Positions 27,967-38,836 of a stretch of 64,000 nucleotides of DNA are shown piece by piece. Source of the DNA: Clytia hemisphaerica. Taxonomy: Eukaryota > Cnidaria > Hydrozoa > Leptothecata > Clytiidae. The notes beneath the pieces are model-generated. The model saw nothing but the letters and a program-made list of their open reading frames with translations. It was not told the origin of the DNA and made no database searches. How positions within the stretch are numbered: the first letter of the stretch is position 1; the number at the start of each line of letters is the position of its first letter. The stretch covers positions 552,829 to 616,828 of the forward strand of contig CACVBU010000050.1 of NCBI GenBank assembly GCA_902728285.1, written 5' to 3'. The translations under genes and the position numbers were made by a program.

Positions 27967-28849
27967 TTAAAGGGGGCGGCAATCCGCCACCACATTGCGA
28001 AGTTTGTTTTTGTTTTCATTTGCCTTAGTTATTCAGACAAAATCGCACGGATTTACCTTGATGTTACGAGCATGTTTTTGAGTAATCAAGACACGAATAA
28101 TTCAGATCAAAATACAAGATGGACGAAAATTCACTCTTGGCTTTTTAAAAGTTATAACTCTTTTCTGACGAACAAAAAACATACAATTTTCATCTAATTG
28201 GCGACCAATAATTACATGAAATGTGAGGCTAACACTTCAAATGTAATCATCAGTAATTTCAAGAGTTTTTCATCATTGATTACAAGATATCCATGGATTA
28301 CCTCTTCCGAATACCAAACCAACCAACTTAAAGATTTCAGAGACATTTGCTTGACATGAAGAAAACGCTACATGCCCATAACTTTGGACATTAAATGATT
28401 GGCAAAATGGTATTAACATTCTATTGAGATGTGAAACTGGTTCAAGTTGAAGAATTGATGAGAAAAATGGGCAGTACGAGAAATATTTTTGCTTTGAAAT
28501 ACAAACTCTTATATGGACAATGTCTCTGGAACAAGTTATATGAGATTTGTTTACCGAGTGACCCCAAAACAAAGTCTTTAATTCTTGGTTCTTACATTCA
28601 TGAGGTCAGAGGTTTTGTGGATTTTTCTAAACTTTTGAAACTTGTGTGATTGTTTTGGTACGTGTTTTGGTTGTTTTCCTGACTAAAGACACTTTTGAAT
28701 GTGTGATTGTTTTCTCTGACTAGAGATACTGTGAGCGTGTATTTAATAAACATATTGCATCTTGGCTTTTAATGCAGGAATTGTCAGTCGAACCCACTGG
28801 GTGAAAACATACGATCTGACGAAAATGCGGTGGCGGATTGCCCCTTTAA
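27967..28849. mobile_element. TTAA-flanked TIR element, non-autonomous (piggyBac- or Kolobok-type)
   Basis: TTAA at 27967-27970 is followed by AGGGGGCGGCAATCCGCCAC. At the right end GGTGGCGGATTGCCCCT is followed by TTAA at 28846-28849. The reverse complement of the right end (AGGGGCAATCCGCCACCGCA) matches the left end except for a 4-bp GCGG insertion. A TTAA duplication is characteristic of piggyBac and of Kolobok transposons. The interior, about 875 bp, has only short frames and nothing I recognise as a transposase, so it would need one supplied in trans. Confidence 0.7.
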
Positions 28850-29930
28850 TAACGCCCACGCCTCTCCCGATCGATTTGTGCAGTGAGGCGGAACTCTTGT
28901 CTATAGTGTAAAACCTTTAGTCAGGATTAATCAATGTGCGATTTTTATTGAGGAAATTTAACTCACCATGTGGTGCATGTTCTGGACTGTTTTGGTTGTC
29001 AACTCGACGGAATTGGAAACTTTCTCTCTGGTTATTTTTCAGACAGTCAGACAGCTTTAAAAGTGACTTTCAGGGATCTTTTTCCTAAGGATTTTTGAAA
29101 TTTTTGGATGCAATATTCTTTTTTTTTTTTTTTTCTCCTAAAAGTGCCATACAGTGTGCTGGTGATTAAGGAAGCATTGATCACCAACAGTGTGAGTAAA
29201 CAACAGTGCTTGATCGCTAAAGAGGTACACGGCAAAAATATAAACCTTGTCTGCTTGAGCAGATTGATTTACATTCTCGACAAATAAAAGAAGTCGATAG
29301 AAAAACTATTGTCCGATATTTCAGGTTGACATATATTCTTGACAAAGAGGTCGATAGAATAAGCAGCTCTTCTTAAAGAAGTCATTGCCAAAAAAATGAC
29401 AAAACGGTCACAATGCAATTGTTTGACCTTTGCCTTTATGATTCCAATAAAAACTGCTGATTTGGCCTATCCCATTTGTGCTGGTTTCCTTGATTTTTAA
29501 CAAACTTAGCTTTACTGTTCTTTTGTTTTACATTTTTTAATATACATTATATACATATATATATTAATATACATTTTGTGCTTAATCTGAGGTTTACATC
29601 AGTGTAATTTTTAAAACACATGACTACAATAATATGCACGTTCCTCACTTTGACATTTTCTTGTTATGAACCCTCGTTACGCTCTTTCTTTATAAGAACC
29701 ATGAAATTTGAGTTAAGCCTAAGCTTGTTCTTATTTTTTCTTGTCTAGAATAATAGACCTATTGTTTCAGTCTAAGCCTGATTGTTCTTATAAAAAAAGA
29801 GTGTATGCTGTTAACCCTTTCAGTACCGAGCCCTTTTTTCTATTTTTTTAGCCTACACTTTTTTATAAGCGTATCGTAATGCCCGAAGTTTTTATCATCT
29901 TATCCTGGAGATGAGCTTACTTTTTTAAAT
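28850..29930. other. Unassigned sequence with minor low-complexity tracts
   Basis: Contains a T-run near 29120-29134, an AT-rich tract near 29540-29575 and two similar GTCGATAGA(A) stretches near 29290 and 29350. No gene or complete mobile element recognised. Confidence 0.45.
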
Positions 29931-29931
29931 A

Positions 29932-30000
29932 CAGTAGAGTCTCCATAACTCGAACCATTATTACTCGAACGTCTCCTTAACTCGAACAAATTCGTTGGCA
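29932..30000 (+). mobile_element. pogo/Tigger-like terminal repeat fragment
   Basis: CAGTAGAGTCTCCATAACTC, continuing GAACC and followed by further ACTCGAAC copies, resembles the terminal repeats of pogo/Tigger-type Tc1/mariner elements, which typically begin CAGT with TCTC and repeated CGAAC words. I could not find a matching inverted end nearby, so this is at most a solo terminus or decayed copy. Confidence 0.35.
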
Positions 30001-30179
30001 GCATGAAAATCTCCTAATAAACTCGTTTAAAAAAACCTCCATATATCGAATGTTCCCCTTTTTTGGCTCCATAACTCCAATTTTGTTTTCCTTTCCTGAA
30101 CTTGAAAAATATAAGCAATCTGATTGGCTAAGAGACAAACCATATTTCTTTTTTGAAAATTTTGATTTTTGGGCCTGGG

Positions 30180-32140
30180 GTCGAGTTTTCATTTTTTTCA
30201 AAATCTTAAACTGCTACAATCAGACCTTTAAATAATAAATAATTCGAAAGTTACTCAAGTACGGCGCATTTTTAAGGCTTCACTTTTTCTTGCCTGAGAA
30301 AGGTTAGAGATTGAACTCGTCCATCTGCAAGTGTAAGGGGGAAATATTTAGTCGCATTTGTGCGAATCTTGTTTTAATTTAGTGAAAAGATCATCTACCA
30401 TAAGACTTTTTTTAACGTTTTAAGTGATAGCCGAGGCCGTAAATATACGTTTTTTTTGTGCGGTTTTAAGAAAAGCCGCCCTACCGCCTTAAAGACGCCT
30501 TTAAATCCCGGGAAATGTCTGATATGACGGAGAGAAAATGTAAACAAACTATTTTCAATAGTTTGAAACTACCTACTTTCGATTTTAACTGTCAAAACAA
30601 ACTGGAAAATCAGGCAAAATATTCTTTGGGAAATTATGAGCTCATTGACTGCTGTAACTAACTTTTTATGTTTTTTTAGTGGGAAATGGTTTGTTTTATT
30701 GTTTGGAAATGTTATGTATTGCTTGTTTGTAGTTTAGTCAGTGTTTGAGGTAAGTTTCTGCCTCCTTATTCTTTAGTATGACGGTACATTAAGGGTGAGA
30801 ACTGGAGGCTTGTCGGCCGCCATCGACCGTCACCGAAACCCAAGTTAAGGCTTATGATAAGGCTGCAAAGAGTTTCAAAGTGTATATACTATGTTATTTC
30901 TATTGCTTTCATGCTGGTTGATGATAGGAAAGTCATGTTTAGCTTTTTATAGTGATATTTCCCATAAAAATTACCTCAAGGTATGATTGTGGTTTTTTTG
31001 GCTAGCAGTTGTAGTTTTAATGGTGGAAACAATGAGCCAGAAAATTATGGAATCGCAAATGTTCTCCCCACATTTTTTTTTAACCGAAACTTAAAATTTT
31101 GAAAAATATGACAAATTGCGTTTTGAATTTTTTTCAACTCTAAAGCAGAAGACTACTGTGTCACCATTTATTGAGGAAAATCCTTTATTTTAACATTTTT
31201 GGAAAGCAGGATAGTTGGGCCTTCCAGAATGGGCTTACTTTTTTCGGAAAACGTAAAGATTAACGTTGACTTGAAAAAAAGTTCTGTGCAGCTAATCCCG
31301 TGCACCTAATATGCGTCCCCCCCCCACTTATTAATTTTTCGAAAATTTTCCGCTCAGGAGATTCTTATACCAAATTAAAATGAGTTTTGCGAGTTCCCTT
31401 CTTTTGTCCTAATTCTGCTGTGTTGCCCCCCCCCCCTTTTCAAAAAACTTCAAACCAGGACATTAGGTTTAGGGAATTTCTCCACCTATCCCGCTAATTT
31501 TGAGCCTCCCCATTTATTAGGTACCCGAAAGAAGGAAAAACTTTCATTGGAATTGTGTAACTCTCACTAATTTGAACTTGAATAGGAGTCTGTTCGAGTT
31601 GTAAAGAGGTGCGAATTAAGAAGAGTATTTTATGAACTGAATTTTATGAGTATTTTATAACCTATGAGATTTTATGAGTACTTTATGAGCTAAATTAAGA
31701 AAGATTTGAATAATAAAATTTCGAATTAGAAAAAGTCCATTCAACTATTCCTATTTCAAACTCATATGAAATATTAGATCTCTAGGAAAATGAGTGAAAA
31801 AGATGTTGAAATAATCGGTAAAATAGAATTCGATAAACGGGTTTCAATTTATTGATATTTGGGTTCATTGGCTCTCTAACAACTCCCAAAAGTGGAGGGG
31901 GAGAGTTTTCAAAAATCTCAAGGAGGGGAAAGCAACGGACACTAACAGGCGTGAAAATTTTAGGTCAAATTCGTGATGAATCGCTTAAATTAGAAAGCAA
32001 AGTGCTCTGTAGAACTAAGCTTACGTTGGGATAGAGTATAAATGACTTTTTTATTCGCGATAATGGGGATAGAGCAAACTTCTAGATAAACCTTCTGCAT
32101 AATAATGAAGTTTGATGAAGGAAATAAAGACCTGTGCATA
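30180..32140. other. Unassigned region with a dispersed inverted repeat
   Basis: AAGGCTTCACTTTTTCTTGC at 30271, continuing CTGAGAAAGGTT, recurs inverted at about 41405-41438. This marks a dispersed family of unknown type. Homopolymer C runs lie at about 31317-31325 and 31426-31437. No gene recognised. Confidence 0.4.
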
Positions 32141-32146
32141 AAATAA

Positions 32147-32500
32147 ATGAGAGGCCGCTACTCAAACGTATCAGACGTGATCTCGCTGAAATGGCTACCA
32201 ATACGCGAGAGAGCAGAATTTAGCATGGCTAAACTTGCATGGAAATCCATTAACTCTAATAACTGGCCAACTTTCCTTCCGACGGAAAAAATGACACCTC
32301 GAGAAGGTTTGAGAAACCCTGTTCACGCTGGCACAATGTTGGTTTGTCCGAATATTATTATGGGTAGTTTTGAATACGACTCTTCGCGTATATTCAATGG
32401 ACTTCCCCAAAAATGTCGGGATGAATTAGATTATAACATATTTTGTAGAGAAACTAAAAGGCATTTTTTGGATCAAGGTCTCGCTAGGAGCCTTGTATGA
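32147..32500 (+). pseudogene. LINE reverse-transcriptase ORF C-terminal tail (117 codons)
   Basis: The frame contains SLKWLPIRERAEFSMAKLAW early, and in its second half RIFNGLPQKC followed by FCRETKRHFL. This order (LxWLP near the RT end, then a conserved NxLP motif, then a K/R-rich FK..L-type terminus) is typical of the region after the RT and thumb domains of CR1/L2-like non-LTR retrotransposons. No RT catalytic core (YADD) precedes it, so this is a 5'-truncated copy. The frame ends naturally at TGA near 32498. The exact clade is not determined. Confidence 0.7.
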
Positions 32501-33540
32501 ATTTAAAGTATTTTCATGTCTTGAATCTCAAAGTCCAGCTATTTCCTTGGGATTTTACTCTGCTCATGACTTGATTCCAATTTAACAATAACTATCCTTT
32601 TGATAACTTTATAATAATAGACTTGCGAGAGTTTTAACCTTGTGTTAACCAACTCTGCTATTCTTTACGATCGTCAACTATATAACAACATACTTTCTCA
32701 CTTTTAATAAATATTTCATTATTTAGTATTTTTTTTATATTGCTTATCGTTTTTAACTGGGACGTTGCCACATCTTACTCCAAATCCTTTAACGCCTTGT
32801 ATCTCTTAGTCATTTTCCATCGTATTGATTAACTTATCCCTATTCCATAGCCAGTAGCAGTAGTTACACTCCGGTCATTATTCTTTAGAGCAACTATCCC
32901 CTATTTGTTTAATTATTTGATTTTAATTAGTTTTGAGTTATTCTAATGATATTTTAAAAATCCTCCTGGACATTCTGCAATTCCAAGTCATACTCTTGTG
33001 TCACTCTTACATCCCTCGTCAATCGTATTTACTCTACTAATTTCCTAGATCTAACAGCCTACCTAGCGTCCTGGTCTGGTCGTACTTTATTTTACTGTCC
33101 ATGGAGGAATTAGTTCTATTAGTTGTTATCAATAGTTGTATCAATTTTGTAGTATTTTATAGCTAAATCTAAATTCAAACTTTGGTTTTACACCGGTCTT
33201 GCACAAGCCACCAGCACTACGTTCACCTAGCACTACGTTCACTTAGTCTACTTTTGCCAAGCTCATATTACTCTACAACGGTACTTGATCGAACGTACTT
33301 GGCTTTACCAACCTTTAGCCTTCTAGTCTTTAGTTACAACCGGTCTCAGTATTTTTAATGAAAATCATATTTTTTATACGCTACATATATATTTATCATA
33401 CTCGATTTCCAGGTGAAGAGCCAATTGTAAAACTTTGGAGATACTGTGAAATAGTCGAACGTGCGCAACGCACTGGGCTCAACTTCAGTGGCTTCAAATC
33501 ATTCATTCGTAAGCCCAATTGTAGAACCCCTGATATTCAC
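32501..33540. other. Unassigned AT-rich sequence 3' of the LINE tail
   Basis: May include the LINE 3' UTR. A short local duplication, CAGCACTACGTTCACCTAG followed by CACTACGTTCACTTAG, lies near 33213-33245. No gene recognised. Confidence 0.4.
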
Positions 33541-34390
33541 CCAATGAACAAGTGTGCCAAATTTCAACCAAATCCGATCATTTTGGAGGCCTGTAGACTG
33601 CTCCAAAGCTTTAGCCTCGTTTTGGCAAAAAACTCGTTCCCAGGCCCCAAAAATCAAAATTTTTGAAAAATGCAAAAATCACCCCCAGATATTCACCCAA
33701 GGAACAAGTGTGCAAAATTTCAGCCAAATCGAACAATTTTTGAAGTCTCCAGGCTGCCCCAAAGATTTAGCCTCGTTTTGGCGAAAAACTCGTGCCTAGG
33801 CCCCAAAAATCAAAATTTTCAAAAAAAGAAAAAACTCCCCCAGATATTAACCCAAGGAACAAGTGTGCAAAATTTCAGCCAAATCCAAGCATTTTTGAAG
33901 TCTCCAGGCTGCCCTAAAGTTTTAGCCTCGTTTTGGCGAAAAACTCGTCCCTAGACCCCAAAAATCAAAATTTTCAAAAAAAGAAAAAAACACCCCAGAT
34001 ATTCACTCAAGGAACAAGTGTGCAAAATTTCAGCCAAATCCAAGCATTTTTGAAGTCTCCAGGCTGCCCTAAAGTTTTAACCTCGTTTTGGCGAAAAACT
34101 CGTCCCTAGACCCCAAAAATCAAAATTTTCAAAAAAAGAAAAAAACACCCCCAGATATTCACCCAAGGAACAAGTGTGCAAAATTTCAGCCAAAGCCAAG
34201 CATTTTTGAAGTCTCCAGGCTGCCCTAAAGTTTTAGCCTCATTTTGGCGAAAAACTCGTCCCCAGGCCCCAAAAATCAAAATTTTCAAAAAAAGAAAAAA
34301 GCACCCCAGATATTCACCCAAGGAACAAGTGTGCAAAATTTCAGCCAAATCCAAGCATTTTTGAAGTCTACAGGCTGCCCTAAAGTTTTT
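33540..34390 (+). repeat. 155-bp tandem array, about 5.4 copies
   Basis: AGATATT recurs at 33687, 33843, 33997, 34153 and 34308 (154-156 bp). Each unit contains CAAGTGTGCAAAATTTCAGC, AAGTCTCCAGGCTGCCC, CTCGTTTTGGCGAAAAACTC and GGCCCCAAAAATCAAAA. The unit length is not a multiple of three, so the repetitive peptides seen in its frames (PGPKNQNF, PRNKCAKFQ) change frame between copies and are unlikely to be a real product. The same family occurs inverted at about 50050-50700. Confidence 0.9.
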
Positions 34391-34495
34391 GTGACAGACA
34401 GACACACACACACACACAGACAGACAGACAGACATTGTCAGATTGTAGCTCAACTGAAGTTGAGAATATATCGTTATTATTATTATTATTATTGA
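34391..34495 (+). repeat. Tail of the 155-bp array: CA/CAGA microsatellite, unique stem, TTA repeat
   Basis: After the last unit come GACAGACA and CACACACA tracts, then CATTGTCAGATTGTAGCTCA with ACTGAAGTTGAGAA, then about six TTA copies (34475-34492). The same order, reverse-complemented, flanks the inverted array at 49970-50062. A microsatellite 3' end suggests a retrotransposed unit. This is inference. Confidence 0.7.
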
Positions 34496-34615
34496 TCACA
34501 GAGAAAGTTCGAATTATTAGTGAAAATTTCATCCAATGGATTTTTATTCAATATGTATATCCCCCCTCGGTCCCATCACAAAATCATCAGAAAAAAATCC
34601 TTTCCTTAACCCTAT

Positions 34616-35169
34616 TCAAACTAGGCTTTTAGGGGCGGTTCAGAACTAGGGGGGGGGCTTTTCCTGTACCACCCCTTAACTTTTGATCTAGTGGGTCTTT
34701 TTGGATGAAATTTGGCACACAAGATCCTTGTCACGTAAGGTAACTTTTGACAAAAATTTTTTTTGATGACGTCAGTCATCATGCCCAGAGTGAGCAAAAA
34801 CCGAAATTTTCCATTGTTCTTATAAATAGCTATTGTATTCTAAAAAAGGCTTTAGAAAAAAGTTTCCTGAGTTTAAAATGCTTATTTTGTCCTAAATATT
34901 CAATAAATTACGGTTTAAACGATATATTTGACATTAAAAATAAATTTGTATTGGAAAAGTGTCAATTTTTGTGACACCTTACTGTCAGAAATGTCATCAT
35001 GCTCAAGGTGTGAAAATATTTAGGTGTCAAATTTTTTTTTATTTTGAAGCAAAATAAAAGTTAGGAATTTACAGAAAATTTCACGGCAAAAGCTCTATTA
35101 TTTCAGGAGCTATTACCAATAGTTTGACTTCCGAACAGAAAGAGCCCCCCCCTAGTCGAATAGGGTTAA
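34616..35169. mobile_element. TTAA-flanked CCCTAT-TIR element (piggyBac-like MITE)
   Basis: TTAA (34616-34619) is followed by CCCTATTCAAACTAGG, and the right end is CCTAGTCGAATAGGG followed by TTAA (35166-35169). G-runs and C-runs (AGGGGGGGGGCT / AGCCCCCCCCT) lie just inside. The CCC start and TTAA duplication fit piggyBac. The interior (546 bp) has TGATGACGTCAGTCATCATG and no transposase. A related element is at 50798-51545. Confidence 0.65.
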
Positions 35170-35570
35170 AGTTTCTAAACTTTAAGATTTCGGAGGACAG
35201 ACCACGAAAGAAAATTCCCAAAATATCGTCCGAGCTATTTGGCTAAGAAACGTTTGTTGCACTCCCTTAACAGACGAAACTCGCATCCCGAAAAAGTCTG
35301 CAAAAGTATTCAAGTATAAGTCATCGAGAAAATGGCCAGTGACACTTCTGGCATTTCCCTTCACTTGAACGCAGTTCATTTAAAATGTCACTAGTATCAA
35401 TATAGCTTCGTAATCAGAGCAGCTCTTTCACCTCTCATTGACAGATAGAATAGAGTGCCCTGTCGATAAAAGAATATGCGTTGCTTGATTTCCTAACTCC
35501 TAATGAAAGGGCTTTTCCGGACTGAGAAAATAAAAGAAACTAAATATCAAAAAATAGACTATTGAGCTGT

Positions 35571-35970
35571 TCCATTAAATATCCATACAGGTACCACATG
35601 ACGAATCTTTTCACTCCAAAAGAATTAATGAAATTGTACATATATTTGCTGAAATAATGGCAAAATTTGCAAAAATCTGGAAAAAAGGATTCTATTGTCC
35701 ATCGAAAAATCCTTCTTTAAAGTGTAAATTGAGCTTGGTCAAACTGAATGCAATCTTTTAACCCCGTGGAAATTTCAGAATTTTTTTAGCCCCCTGGAAA
35801 ATTAAAATTAGGTCCCTGAATATCCCAAATCTTTAAACATTAGAAAATAAACGAGCCCATTATGCTCAAATGAAAAAGGAAATATAGATACTTGGTCATC
35901 CAACCCCTTGGAAAAAACACCACCCTGGAAATGTTCGTCCCATCCCATGTATGGATATAAATGAAATGGA
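35571..35970. mobile_element. Possible MITE with imperfect TIRs
   Basis: TCCATTAAATATCCATACAG at the left edge is partly complementary to the right edge, whose reverse complement reads TCCATTTCATTTATATCCAT followed by ACATGG. About 400 bp, no ORF, and no target duplication identified. Confidence 0.4.
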
Positions 35971-36212
35971 CCACTACAAAATGATTTTTAGTTGTAAGAC
36001 GCTATATGAAAAACGATTCTGACAAATTAAAAACTTCAACTAGACTTCAGTTAGTTATGCTACCACATAATGAAACTCGAATTTCATGGTAGTGAAAAAG
36101 TCGATTTGAAGGAAAAACCTTTCCAGACCACAAATAATTATTTACACTGGTCAAAACACTATTCATAATAAATAATACTTTAACTATTGCATTGGATACT
36201 CACATAAATAAA

Positions 36213-37253
36213 TCAATGGTTCGCAATTGTCATCAAGCAAGCACTGGCATCTTGTAACAAATCTATCCACCAACCAAATCCAGGTTGATGAACCACAATA
36301 ATGGGGATGCTCATGCCAAAGATTCGTATACTGGAATAAAAGAAAGAGATATATAAAATTTGAACAGCTCGTTTTAAAACTCAAAAGAACAATTTACAAA
36401 ATCAATGTGGGACTTATTGAAGGGAACATTCGATTCTCCTATCATATTCACACTAGAAAATCTAATAGCTCTTCGTTATGCAAACGTCATGATTTTTACT
36501 TCTGATGATGGGATTGAATTTCGTTTAAAACAGAAAAATCAAGCGGTTTCAATAGCGGTTTGCTATTGAGAAATTCGAGAGTGGTAATTGAACAAGACAT
36601 CGTGGCTTTAGAATCCAATCAAACGAGACATACAGGATTTCTTAGCGACCGTTTGAAAGGTTATTGTTAAGGCGGGTTACTCTTGTCTCCCGAATAGACG
36701 GGGGTTCGAATAAGCAGGGGGTAGGAAAATTTTCTAAATTGTAATAAGCGGGGGGGATGGAATAAGAGGGGGGGGTAATTTGAAGACAAATTTTTTTCTA
36801 ACTGGTATCAATTTCAACAACAAAAAAGAAACTTTAACAAATAAACACACGTAAAATAAGAACCAATAGTAACAAAAAGGAAAATTTTAACAAGTTTAAG
36901 GTCTATCTACACTGTAATAAAATATTGAACTATTCGAATTTAATTAGCAGGGGGTCTTAATAAGAGCGGGGGGATGGATTTTTTTGTCTCTTAACAATTA
37001 GCGGGGGGACGTCTATTCGGGAGACAAGAGTAAGGCCTTCGACTTGTCCTTTACATAATGCATAAAATATCGTTTGTTTTCCACCTTTACTTCTAATTAA
37101 ATCTTACTATCACTGGCAGATGCTATTAGATGTAAAGTAAATATATACAAAAACAGATAGAGGGTAAAGTCTGTAGAATCGCAGTTTCAATAAACTCAAA
37201 TCTTACCTGCTAGAGATCATTCCAAGATCGACGAAGAGCATTCCCGCCCGCAT
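36213..37253 (-). CDS. Candidate spliced small ORF, 54 aa, join(37253..37207,36330..36213)
   Basis: Starting at ATG 37253-37251 and splicing at CAG/GTAAGA to CCAG/TATACG, the frame stays open to TGA at 36215-36213. It begins MRAGMLFVDLGMISSS and continues through a hydrophobic SIPIIVVHQPGFGWW stretch to ASACLMTIANH. The middle could be a weak membrane or buried segment. An in-frame TGA lies at the start of the middle exon. A second frame of the last exon (YTNLWHEHPHYCGSS..., cysteine-rich) is also open through the whole exon, so which frame is used, if any, is uncertain. No family recognised. Confidence 0.3.
36678..37032. mobile_element. MITE with 22-bp perfect TIRs and TA ends
   Basis: TACTCTTGTCTCCCGAATAG (continuing ACG) at the left is exactly reverse-complemented at the right (CGTCTATTCGGGAGACAAGA, then GTA). 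TA at both ends suits a Tc1/mariner-type target duplication. The interior (about 355 bp in all) is filled with AATAAGCGGGGG-like words and has no ORF. Confidence 0.8.
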
Positions 37254-37525
37254 GACAGCTTGACGATTGCTTTGGATTGTATACCCTTTATTGATTTTTA
37301 ATCACCCTGTATCAAAAGAAAGATTTTGGTGATTTAAAACGAAAAATTTTGAGTTTTCAGTTATGTTAAGAAAGTCTTCATGTTCTTCTTCAATATTTGT
37401 TTGCCATTTTCTAATTAGGTCTATTATACAAAAACACAGCCTATGTAAGGTACCTCAAATTTAAAATCCTTTTAAAGAAGTGAAATGAATTTGCCTTGAA
37501 ATTTAATCTTGTATTTAAATGTTTA

Positions 37526-37598
37526 AAGACCAAAAGGGTGGAATTTCGCGACTTTCGTATTACTAGTTAAACTGCGCTACCGACTGGGCTATGAAGTC
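37526..37598 (-). pseudogene. tRNA-Thr(AGT)-like relic or tRNA-derived SINE head
   Basis: On the minus strand, TAGCCCAGTCGGTAGCGCAG matches a D-arm and internal A box. It is followed by CTAGTAA in the anticodon-loop position (anticodon AGT) and AAGTCGCG before a decayed T-arm (AAATTCCA instead of GGTTCGAATCC). The anticodon stem is mispaired and the acceptor stem does not close, so it is unlikely to be a working tRNA. It lies in an intron of the proposed minus-strand transcript. Confidence 0.55.
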
Positions 37599-37944
37599 TA
37601 CACTGGTTCGTGGGGACAACGTCGGGGTATCAACTCGATCACTCTCCAGTAACCACGCGTTAGTAGGTTATTGTTGAAATCTAATATGATCACAAAGTTA
37701 TTTACCTGATAAATACCGTCAGTCAAGTAACCATTGAGCTCTAAACTTCATGCTTGATGCTATGAGCATAGATATTCATTTACTCAAAATATGCAACATA
37801 TGGCAAAGGGCGCTGCGACGCTTTTAGTTCATTTCGTCTGACTGGAAAAGAAAGAATGACATCATAGAAATTGGGTAAGGTGCATACATCTAATGAGATT
37901 TAAGGAACCGTGATGATTATTAAGCGCCTTAAATTACAGTTGGA

Positions 37945-38140
37945 AAGTAGAGTTTTAACTCTGAGTTTTAACATGACACTTAAGACTTACGACCTTAGGA
38001 TCTCAGGATTTAAAAGTTCAAATTTGCTCGAATAAGGCTTGGAATATAGCCTAGAAGCCACCGTGAAAGAAAGTGGAAGTGCTAAAATAGCAATTCTCGC
38101 CCGAACTCTAAATTCTGAAAAACGTTAAAATACACTAAAA
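37945..38140 (+). repeat. Dispersed direct repeat, left copy
   Basis: TAGAGTTTTAACTCTGAGTT, ACTTAAGACT, AAAAGTTCAAA and GGAATATAGCCTA occur here in the same order as at 41168-41370, with scattered differences and indels. The two copies are about 3.2 kb apart, in the same orientation, on either side of the 38445-40840 element. Confidence 0.65.
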
Positions 38141-38836
38141 TCTCAATATATTTTGACCATGATTGCAGTAACAAATTTTACACTAATTTGTAGAAAGATT
38201 TTAATCACGATGATATCAAGTTACTTCGAGAAAAGTTGCAAGAAATTTATTAAAAACAGATTCAATTTCTTTTTTTCTTGCACTTTTGTTTTTATCTAAT
38301 CATGCCGTCTTAATGCCGTTATATTAAGCAACAACAAAAGAAATCCATTAGCTCGAAACAATCTCCCATAAGGACAAAGAACCTGGCATATGACGAGCCT
38401 TGTTTCCATTGTTTTCGAAAAGCGCTTTTTCAATTCCTTTCCATGGGTGGGTTTACATCTGTAGGGAAGAATCGATTAACAATTCTTTTGTCGATAACAA
38501 TTCAGAACATAAACGAAAAAGAAGCTCAAAATCACTTTTACGAATTCTTTTATAAACATAATCGATCTTCCCTTTATTATTGCCATTGTTACAAGAGGTA
38601 GGTTTGGGTACCTCTTAAGACAAAAGACGTAACGAGGAGAAGATCCATTAACTTTTGAAAAGAAATCGTGTAAACGATTTTTCCAATTTATTTTAAATGA
38701 GTAAAAAATTGGAACATGATTTCAATGACGATGAGTTTTTATTTGACGTCAACTAGATCAGACGTTTTTGCAACGCTCTTCGAAAAAATGGCTGAAAACC
38801 AATAAAAACATCAAAATTCATGAAAATAACATCAAG

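Larger units (their letters stand above)
36204..37841 (-). other. Candidate minus-strand transcript, three exons
   Basis: Proposed exons, in transcript order, are 37841-37706, 37306-37207 and 36330-36204. Acceptors are TCTTTTCCAG, CTTTTGATACAG and CTTTTATTCCAG. Donors are CAG/GTAAAT, CAG/GTAAGA and TAT/GTGAGT. Intron 1 (37705-37307) contains a tRNA-Thr-like relic, and intron 2 (37206-36331) contains the MITE at 36678-37032. All sites were found by eye. Upstream and downstream exons, and a polyadenylation site, are not located. Confidence 0.35.

Noticed and set aside
33358-34495. Frames with repeated GPKNQNF and QTDRHTDR peptides
   Set aside because: They derive from a 155-bp tandem repeat and a CAGA microsatellite; the frame shifts between units.
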